Below, piece by piece: positions 8,316 through 13,779 of a stretch of DNA of 13,779 bases. Under the pieces are notes generated by a model that was not told the origin of the DNA, did no database searches, and worked only from the letters and a program-made list of their open reading frames with translations. Numbering within the stretch: the stretch's first letter is position 1; each line of letters starts with the position of its first letter. Both the position numbers and the translations under genes were made by a program. This DNA comes from Spirogloea muscicola (taxonomy: Eukaryota > Streptophyta > Zygnematophyceae > Spirogloeales > Spirogloeaceae), in assembly GCA_009602725.1 (NCBI GenBank), contig WELB01000120.1, positions 17,187-30,965 of the forward strand, written 5' to 3'.

Positions 8316-8800
8316 ACCTGAATGAGTCATACTCTGGGAGCAAGAGAATGTGCCAGAACATACTGTGCACACTTTCTTTCAGGCTGGTGACTGCGGCCTC
8401 CGCAAACACTCCAGTGTAGTTGCAAAGTATAAAGCATCAGACAACAGCTTGGCATTCTCTTGCATCTTGGTTTATGTAGTAATTGCTCAGCTTGGCGTTC
8501 TTTTGTAGCTTTGTGCGATAATGCCTAAGCAGCTTGCATGCTGGCCGTGTTCCATCTCCCATGCTCAATCTCCTCCAATCGCTCCTTTACTTCATTATGG
8601 TTGCATGACACAAGTATCATGATTGAGCAAGTGCAATTGTGTTGATAACAGCTTTTCAAGTTATAGAGCACACGCAGAACAGATTACATAGGGTGCATTG
8701 GACATCAACTGAAGAGGGCTATCCCCACAGCCGCCCAAGATCGGTATCCAACTCGCAGGCCTGCTGTAACGCCTTGTCTCTATTTGCTTGCTTGTGACCT
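8316..8800 (+). other. probable 3' UTR with TGTAA poly(A) signal
   Basis: After the stop at 8313-8315 (or 8506-8508) no coding frame is supported. TGTAA, the usual chlorophyte polyadenylation signal, occurs at 8765-8769, which would give a 3' UTR of about 260-470 bases. Another TGTAA overlaps the stop codon at 8311-8315. The sequence is AT-richer than the coding exons. Confidence 0.4.
8383..8508 (+). CDS. candidate alternative last exon with a hydrophobic tail
   Basis: A strong acceptor (CACTTTCTTTCAG, AG at 8381-8382) opens a 41-codon frame ending in TAG at 8506-8508. It reads GDCGLRKHSSVVAKYKASDN followed by SLAFSCILVYVVIAQLGVLL, a basic stretch and then a ~20-residue hydrophobic C-terminus of typical tail-anchor form. 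A phase-0 donor at 8259 (TTG|GTGACT) would join it after ...YAISHL in exon 14. That replaces the end at 8313-8315 and gives about 1,010 residues. A donor at 8311 (GTAAAC) would instead give only a dozen extra residues. Which form is real cannot be decided from sequence alone. Confidence 0.45.
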   Translation, partial: AGDCGLRKHSSVVAKYKASDNSLAFSCILVYVVIAQLGVLL

Positions 8801-9840
8801 ACCATTCACGAACTTAAGACTCCAAATGCAGCTGGAAGATTGCAATCGTGTACGCTAATGCATTTTACCTGGAGATCAAGACTTCAAATTGAGGCCTCTG
8901 TTTAAAATTTAGGGCTCTCAGCAGACATTCCTACCAAATTACAGTATAACAAGCTTGCCCATATTCATAGCTCAACTCATAGCTCAACTGGATGCAAGCT
9001 CACTGACTACTAGCTTCTACTTGTTACTGTCTCCTTTTGTCACTTGTCAGAGCTGTCCGAATTCAGGGTGATTGTCACTTTGCAATTCTTCATTCAGTAT
9101 CTACCACTTTGCCATATCATGATATTGCCATCTCTGTAGTGACTGTTTCTCAGTCGCCCCTGTCTGATACCATATTAGTGTACTTCTGTCTCGTCCCGCG
9201 TTGTTGCTCATCATTAGCAGATGGTGCTCCCAAGTACCTGCAATAAGTACAGGTTCCACAATCAGCTGCGTAGCATCTCTGACTGCAGTGGTGCAGGCGT
9301 CAGCAGCTAATGCTAATATTGTTGTAGAGCCTTGAAGATAAGCAGCACCTCTCTCAAGAAGACCTCGTCCATCCTTCCAGCCTGGCCACGGCCTTAATCC
9401 TTGCCCTCGCCCACGTCCACTTTATGAGGGCTTGGTTCTAGAAGTTCCTACATGGTGGCCTCTACTACTTGTTGGGTCAACACAGCACCAGGCGGCCTAC
9501 AGTCTGTATATATGCTTGCCTGTGTACCTGCTATTACTCGTCTCTGGCCTTCACGCAGACATGAGCTGCCCAGTCTGGTTTTGCGCATTGTAGGTTTACT
9601 GCAGATATACGTCAACATGCACTCCGCTGGCCTTCATAGCCGCCCTCCAAATTCAGCAGCCGATCTCTAAAAGTAAGCATTCTGATCTTCCCTCGGCGGA
9701 GCTACCTCCACCTCCGCCAAGTGCATAGGTGTAGATGACGCTGCCTGCCAAGATGGCAGGGCCGACACCTAGCTAGCAGGCCACGATTTCAACCATCGAC
9801 TAGGGGCTACAGAGTGGCCATCCGCAGTAGCCACTGATTT
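8801..9840. other. intergenic stretch, no gene recognised
   Basis: Short open frames on the + strand (9037-9246 and 9452-9670) lack any recognisable motif and look accidental. A 12-base unit, CATAGCTCAACT, is tandemly duplicated at 8966-8989. A perfect stem CCTGCCA/TGGCAGG with a three-base loop lies at 9744-9760, inside a wider AGGTGT/ACACCT pairing (9727-9770). GGCGGAG and CTCCGCC lie as an inverted pair near 9695-9719. CCTGGCCACGG and GCCCTCGCCC near 9390-9413 may be a very worn family C copy. Confidence 0.45.
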
Positions 9841-10214
9841 TGCTGCTTTATGTGCTTTCCCCTGGACCTATGCATTCAGGCTGGCCTCTCGCGGCTTGCG
9901 TGACGCACAGTTTCCCAATGACAGCATGGCGAGCCGGCATTTCAAACATTGCGGCGGCTCTGGCACTGCTGTGCCGCACGCGACTTTCCTTTTCCCTGCA
10001 ACATTGCCTGGCTCACGCCTTGCACCCGCATGCAAGCCGTGCCGTGGCTGCGGCCTCAGGCTACAGGTGGCTTGACTCCTTGACGTCTGCTGGCGAGGAA
10101 AGTGGAGTGTCTATCAAGGAATGGAGGGCCTATGTGGCTAAGTACAAAGGCAAGCACATTGACAGATGTACATCACCTGCTGCTAAGCTGACCCGCTCAA
10201 TACCCCCGAGTTAG
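9840..10214 (+). pseudogene. LINE-like C-terminal fragment plus direct repeat B, right copy
   Basis: This open frame contains LSFSLQHCLAHALHPHASRA followed by VAAASGYR. It matches LSISLQRSMAHALHLRAGRA, LAAASGFR in the left relic at 1590-1973 in the same frame. Downstream it reads YVAKYKGKHI and LTRSIPPS, which corresponds to direct repeat B at 1352-1440. The order of the two blocks differs between the left and right clusters, so these are separate or rearranged fragments. No reverse transcriptase catalytic motifs are present. I read it as dead retroelement sequence rather than a host gene. Confidence 0.45.
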
Positions 10215-10399
10215 CACACAGAGGTGTCGAGGGGTTGCTAGTTGTCCATCCTTAGTGGCACTTGCTTGCTGAGTGATGGACGTCTCCTGACACTTTTTGG
10301 ACAATCTCCTGTAGGCTAGGAGCTGGGCACAGCTGGGCAAACTGAGCGGCCATCGGTGATCTCCTTGGCCTCCTGCGTGCCATCCGCTTTCCATCACTT

Positions 10400-10560
10400 C
10401 TGGACCGTGTCATTCTTTTTGGGCTGGTCCTTCGCGGCCCTCCGCCCCTCCATAGAAGCTATTTGTCTTTCACAGCCCTCGGCCGCTCTGGAAGAGCTGC
10501 TCGTTTTCCACTTCTTGGACCTTGTTCATTCTGTGTTGTGCACTGGCCTCCCAAAGCCAT
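10400..10560 (+). repeat. dispersed repeat family C, + orientation
   Basis: The copy contains CATTCTTTTTGGGCTGGTCC, TTTCACAGCCCTCGGCC and CTTGGACCTTGTTCATTC, which is the reverse complement of the left-hand units at 2071-2215. GGGCTGG and the following GGACCTTG are spaced as in the other copies. Confidence 0.55.
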
Positions 10561-10591
10561 CTTGAAGAAGATATTCACACAGCTCTCCGTC

Positions 10592-10647
10592 CTCTTTTTT
10601 GAGACTTCATGCGCCCCGCGCGCCTTCTCTCTCTTTTTTGAGACTTC
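10592..10647 (+). repeat. 39-base direct repeat, two copies
   Basis: CTCTTTTTTGAGACTTC occurs exactly at 10592-10608 and 10631-10647, a period of 39 bases. The spacer is GC-rich (GCGCCCCGCGCGCC). It sits between the family C copy and the LINE-like 3' end, and is probably a local duplication within repeat debris. Confidence 0.7.
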
Positions 10648-10699
10648 TTACCTGAAGCTTTTTCTCGAGCTGGCGGCTCACTACCTCCACCGCGGAGCC

Positions 10700-10840
10700 C
10701 CGCTCCCTTGGCTGCTGCCTCAGAAGAACCGCTGTTGTAACAAACTTCCGGCTGCAAGCTACTCTGACATGTGGCTGCTGAGTAGGGTTTATTGAGCACC
10801 CATTGGTCGTACCCGCTTGCGTAGGTATGTGTTTCAGCGC
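10700..10840 (+). mobile_element. LINE-like 3' end, right copy
   Basis: A short open frame ends PAASYSDMWLLSRVY with a TGA at 10793-10795, matching the end of the relic at 1590-1973. GAGCACCCATTGGTCGTACC (10794-10813) follows directly and matches 1188-1207 and, less well, 1070-1089. The shared coding end plus shared 3' UTR in two clusters about 9 kb apart indicates copies of one dispersed element. This copy has lost CpGs kept at 1108-1145. Confidence 0.45.
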
Positions 10841-10859
10841 TTTCCGGCCCCACATTAAG

Positions 10860-12120
10860 AGTGAGCAGCCACTGTAAACTTCCTCCTCCTCCTCATCGCC
10901 AACGGCCCTTGCAACCTTGGGGCATGTGATCACTGCACGGTGCTGGCGCCCTTTCTCTCTCCCGCGGCGGTAGATCCAGCTAACGAGGCGGCCTGGGCAC
11001 CGTGCCTGCTTCTTGCAAGCTCGTCCCTGGCTCTCATTCTTACCGTCGGCCGACTGTGGACGCAGCTGCTTACGGCACAGGCTTGCTAGTTCTGCATGAG
11101 AGCCAATGGGAAGAAGCGGCCCAGCAACGTGCAGCATTTACGTGAGCTGCGCTCTTAGTTGGAGAAGCGCGTGGAGACCTGTACCACTAGCCAAGGCGAT
11201 CTAGCACGGGCAGGTGTTGTGACGATAGCTGGAAGTCAGCAGTAATGGCTTGACAAGTGCCTGGAGACTAGACACCTCATCAGCCTGCCAGTGAATTGAC
11301 TGCCAGTGCCGCAGGAAAGGCGTGCCGAGATACCTGGAGACATTACACTGCATCAGGCTGACAACCGGCAAGGGTTTCTTGTCTTCCTGAGAACGGCACA
11401 AAGAGAGTTGTGGCGCGAGACAGCGTGGTGCTCCACTGGACGGCGACGGAGGCGACCGCTGCGTCTACTACCTTGACGGCACCAGTAGTGGTCGTTGACG
11501 TTGACGTTGACGTGGACATCAGACCGATTACGCTAGCCCGTTGTCAGTAGACCGTGAAACGGACTAAGCTCGAGTAATTGGGGTAACGCACCCGAAGTCA
11601 GGAGAACGCAAGTGTGTACTGCAGCGTCTGCGAGACTGTCTGGCACAGGGGAAGGAACCGTCTTCATAGGATGGTTCCGACGTGTTGACGCCGCCAGGGC
11701 CAGGTGTCCTCAATCTTCGCCCTGCGATGGCACTACTAATAGGAGATGTCTAGGACCCTTGCGCAATTGCCCAGGGTGGTGCATGTATTTTCAAGAAGAG
11801 TCGTCTGAGCCCAAGCATCGTCTGTAAGACGACATACGTTGGGCTCACATACCTCTACATAGCTATAGTAATTGATGTATCCGTCACAATCGTCAGTGCC
11901 AAATGACGGGGCATTAACGGGCGTTATAGGGTGGCCGACCGATGTTGCAGAAAAAGGTCGGTGAACCGTCGATAGGCGTTGACAGCTTATGAAAGGGTCG
12001 TCGACGGGAGCCCTCGGTACCAGATTATTCACACGGGCCGGTAGGGCTGGGATGCTGGGAGACCCGCAGTCCGTCTGGTAACATTAGGGGGATTCAAGGT
12101 GGAAAGGGGGGTGAGTCATT
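10860..12120. other. unassigned stretch, no gene recognised
   Basis: No frame has splice or domain support. Open frames of 71 codons (11612-11827, +) and 98 codons (11736-12032, -) overlap and lack recognised motifs. A hexanucleotide run, GTTGAC repeated three times plus GTGGAC, lies at 11494-11517. From about 11400 to 12120 the DNA is CpG-rich and free of the repeats seen on either side, which makes it look like a block of different origin or history. Confidence 0.4.
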
Positions 12121-12149
12121 GACCGTATGCTTTACAGCTTTCTCTGGCC

Positions 12150-12290
12150 CCTTCAAAATCTGTTCGTTCTTTTCGCTGGGCTGGCCTCTCACAGCCACAG
12201 CCCTCTCCTGAAAGCGTCTTTTCTTCATTCACCGACTCTCGAACCTCTGGACCTTGCCCCTGCATAATCCGTTGCTATATCACCGTTGCA
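12150..12290 (+). repeat. dispersed repeat family C, + orientation
   Basis: The copy contains TTCTTTTCGCTGGGCTGGCC, TCTCACAGCC, CAGCCCTCTCC and CCTCTGGACCTTGCCCC in the same order as the copy at 10400-10560 and as the reverse complement of 2071-2215. Confidence 0.5.
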
Positions 12291-12344
12291 GCTCCATCTC
12301 AATGCCTTCCAGACTTTCATTGCTCCGCCGGCACCCTGGCTTTG

Positions 12345-12653
12345 TCAATCCATGCTCTGGTATACAACACAGGTGATTTGGGCGTGCAATGGATCAATTC
12401 CCTGTCGCTCAGGATCTCTGCCCCGACCCCTGGCAATGCCCAACACTGTCATGGAGGGATCCACGCCAGCTGGATCTCCTCCCTGACCTTTTCGAGCCCT
12501 GATGCCAAAGTGGGGGTTGAGGTACATGTCGTATACTGTGTTCGCGAAGTACACCTCATGGTTCTTAATGACTGTGCATTCACAGCCACCAGCAGTCCAA
12601 ATAGTCCTGACAAACTGCCGTAATCTGCATGCAGATGTGATATCTCCATGTAC
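12345..12653 (-). CDS. uncertain minus-strand ORF, possible exon or gene relic
   Basis: The frame is open for about 103 codons down to a TGA at 12345-12347, but has no ATG at its head. Parts read like natural protein (CTVIKNHEVYFANTVYDMYL, then NPHFGIR) and the rest is Gly/Arg/Asp-rich. An acceptor-like CATGCAG (12631-12625 on the - strand) could begin an exon at 12624. It lies downstream of the proline-rich gene on the same strand, so it might be a 3' exon of that gene or the remnant of another. I found no convincing donor in that gene to join it. No function can be given. Confidence 0.22.
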   Translation of the reverse strand, partial: VHGDITSACRLRQFVRTIWTAGGCECTVIKNHEVYFANTVYDMYLNPHFGIRARKGQGGDPAGVDPSMTVLGIARGRGRDPERQGIDPLHAQITCVVYQSMD

Positions 12654-12659
12654 TCATAC

Positions 12660-13060
12660 ATGGTCTACCCACCATTCGTTACATACAAACATTGCGAGAA
12701 TTGTGGTCAGTGATTATGACGGTGATTTAATGTCTGGTTGATTGAGCTAACGCATATAGTAGCAGCAAAGAGGATGATGGTTGGCCGACAAATATCTATG
12801 CAATTCGGTATAAGCTACTCAATTTTTGAAGCACGAATTCGTCCCAACATATATGGAGATCTTTGCGTAGCCCTCTAATTATGTCAATGTGCTACTACAA
12901 CGTGCTTCTAGAATGTTCAGTAGCTTCTATACGTATAGATCTTGTTGAGCTCCTGGCCAACAAAGGTTAGCAGCAGTCTACATGCTACTGCAGGTAGTAT
13001 GCTACATAAAAACTTGCATATCCTCCTCAATCAACCTTTGTAGTCATTCAGGTCCACCAA
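12660..13060. other. AT-richer spacer, possible 3' UTR of the minus-strand gene
   Basis: No coding frame is supported. On the - strand a TGTAA (12683-12679) lies about 380 bases after the stop of the proline-rich gene and could be its poly(A) signal. CCATGTA/TACATGG (12646-12663) forms a perfect 7-base stem with a 4-base loop. CTATACGTATAG (12927-12938) is a perfect 12-base palindrome. Confidence 0.35.
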
Positions 13061-13065
13061 TACAG

Positions 13066-13779
13066 TTAATGGGAGCACCCATAAGGCCAGCACCAACCCC
13101 AGAGGCAGTAGCAAGTTGGAGGAGATGAACAAGCGGGGTATTGGTGACCATCGTGGGTGCAGAACCTGTACTGCCAAGAATTTGACATAGAAACCCACTT
13201 CCAGTCCCCTTCATCTTTGTTACCATAGCTGGATGGTACACAGGTGACAGCTGGAGGTGGCGGAGAAGCTTTCAGTGGAGGTGGTGGAGACTTCGGTGGT
13301 GGAGGAGGCGACGGACACTCTGGGGTGTATGCGCTTTCCTTGCAGTACCAGTCGGACCAGCCTGGGTGGCTGTTGTCAAAGTTCCACTTCCTCTGCCAGG
13401 ATCCACCATCATGGTAGTCTGTGCTCTTACCGCAGCAACGGGGTGGTGGTGGTGATGAGGGTGGCAACTTGGGAGCAGGAGGCGGCGAAGGGCAGACAGG
13501 CAGCTGCTGTGTGCACCAGTACCAACCATAACACCCATTCTTCCATATACTTCCAGGTGCCTCCATCTTTGTAGTCACAGTCACAGCCATTGCGGTCTTT
13601 GACTTGGCAAGTAGGAAAGGGCGGAGGCGGCGACGAGACGGGGGGCGGCGGCGGCGACGAGACGGGGAGCGGCCGCGGCGACGAGACGGGGGGCGGCGGC
13701 GGCGAGGCTTTGGGGGGCGGAGGCGGCGACGAGATTGGGGGCGGCGGTGGCGACGAGACGGGGGGCGGCGGCGGCGAAG
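13066..13779 (-). CDS. Ser/Pro-rich glycoprotein with Trp/Cys modules, 3' part, apparent frameshift
   Basis: The gene enters from beyond the window end. Reading downward from 13777, frame A gives about 56 codons of S-P4/5 with V-S, I-S and K-A links, like algal hydroxyproline-rich wall proteins. Module 1 follows (TCQVKD...CDYKDGGTWKY to ~13547). The frame then changes at base 13546 to frame B (WKNGCYGWYWC...PVCPSPPP). Module 2 (13440-13315) reads CCGKSTDYHDGGSWQ...GWSDWYC...PECPSPPPPP. Module 3 (13242-13129) reads TCVPSSYGNKDEGDWKW...WQYRFC...PACSSPP. Frame B stops at 13066-13068 after an odd CYCLWGWCWPYGCSH end. Each module has Cys near both ends and a D/E-G-(G/D)-x-W core; the family is unknown to me. 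An extracellular matrix or wall role is inferred from the Pro spacers; sugar binding by the Trp/Tyr-rich modules is conceivable. The extra base may be a sequencing error or a real mutation. Confidence 0.6.
   Translation of the reverse strand, partial: LRRRRPPSRRHRRPQSRRRLRPPKPRRRRPPSRRRGRSPSRRRRRPPSRRRLRPFLLAKSKTAMAVTVTTKMEAPGSIWKNGCYGWYWCTQQLPVCPSPPPAPKLPPSSPPPPRCCGKSTDYHDGGSWQRKWNFDNSHPGWSDWYCKESAYTPECPSPPPPPKSPPPPLKASPPPPAVTCVPSSYGNKDEGDWKWVSMSNSWQYRFCTHDGHQYPACSSPPTCYCLWGWCWPYGCSH
13620..13779 (-). repeat. GC-rich tandem repeat encoding Ser-(Pro)n
   Basis: On the + strand the unit GGCGACGAGACGGGGGGCGG recurs imperfectly about every 24-27 bases, with one variant containing AAAGCCTC on the opposite strand. 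It encodes SSPPPPPV-like units of the proline-rich spacer. The copies are nearly identical in DNA, which suggests recent expansion and an unstable tract where assembly length may be wrong. Confidence 0.7.

Noticed and set aside
10607-11137. A 176-residue minus-strand ORF
   Set aside because: It runs antisense through the LINE-like 3' end and the 39-base repeat, has no motif, and the same DNA shows conserved coding ends on the + strand.
13257-13574. Open frames on the + strand and a second minus frame over the Trp/Cys modules
   Set aside because: They overlap the proline-rich gene and lack the conserved Cys/Trp/Pro pattern; only the reported frames preserve the module repeat.
1-13779. CRISPR arrays, tRNA or rRNA genes
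   Set aside because: I saw no regularly spaced identical repeats, no convincing B-box (GGTTCGANTCC) with a cloverleaf, and no rRNA core words. A TTCGAATT near 7447 lies in an intron and has no matching stems.

Overview
The window is nuclear DNA of a eukaryote, most likely a green alga (Chlorophyta; a trebouxiophyte is my guess). The case rests on a gene split into at least 14 exons by short GT-AG introns of about 135-400 bases, a GCC-rich Kozak-type start, a Ser-(Pro)n extracellular-matrix protein of the kind abundant in green algae, a TGTAA motif placed like a chlorophyte poly(A) signal, and decayed non-LTR retrotransposon ends. There is no sign of operons, Shine-Dalgarno sites or CRISPR, and I found no tRNA or rRNA. 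The species is not determined.

Layout. 1-640 is GC-rich with no convincing gene. 640-2225 is a cluster of dispersed repeats: pieces of a LINE-like element (1062-1228 and 1590-1973), a second repeat family with units in both orientations, and short direct repeats. 2223-2598 is the probable promoter and CCG-rich 5' UTR of the main gene. 2599-8315 is that gene on the + strand. 8316-9840 holds its 3' UTR and then nothing I can assign. 9840-10850 is a second cluster of the same repeats. 10860-12120 has no recognisable gene. 12150-12290 is one more repeat copy. 12345-12653 (- strand) is an uncertain coding-like ORF. 12660-13060 is AT-richer spacer. 13066-13779 is the 3' part of a - strand gene for a secreted or wall-type protein; its 5' end lies beyond the window.

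Main gene. Joining exons by splice-site fit and frame gives 2,964 coding bases (987 residues plus stop), with all 13 junctions keeping frame. The N-terminal ~120 residues look like a fascin-like beta-trefoil domain. About 750 residues of Ala/Glu/Lys-rich coiled coil follow, including an in-frame 96-residue tandem duplication, then a basic and acidic linker and a hydrophobic C-terminus that looks like a tail anchor. A second splice option just downstream also ends in a hydrophobic tail. I infer a membrane-tethered, possibly cytoskeleton-binding tether or scaffold. That role is an inference, not a recognised function.

The - strand protein alternates Ser-(Pro)n spacers with three Trp/Cys-rich modules; module 1 is interrupted by an apparent one-base frameshift. 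Nothing suggests that the two genes act together.
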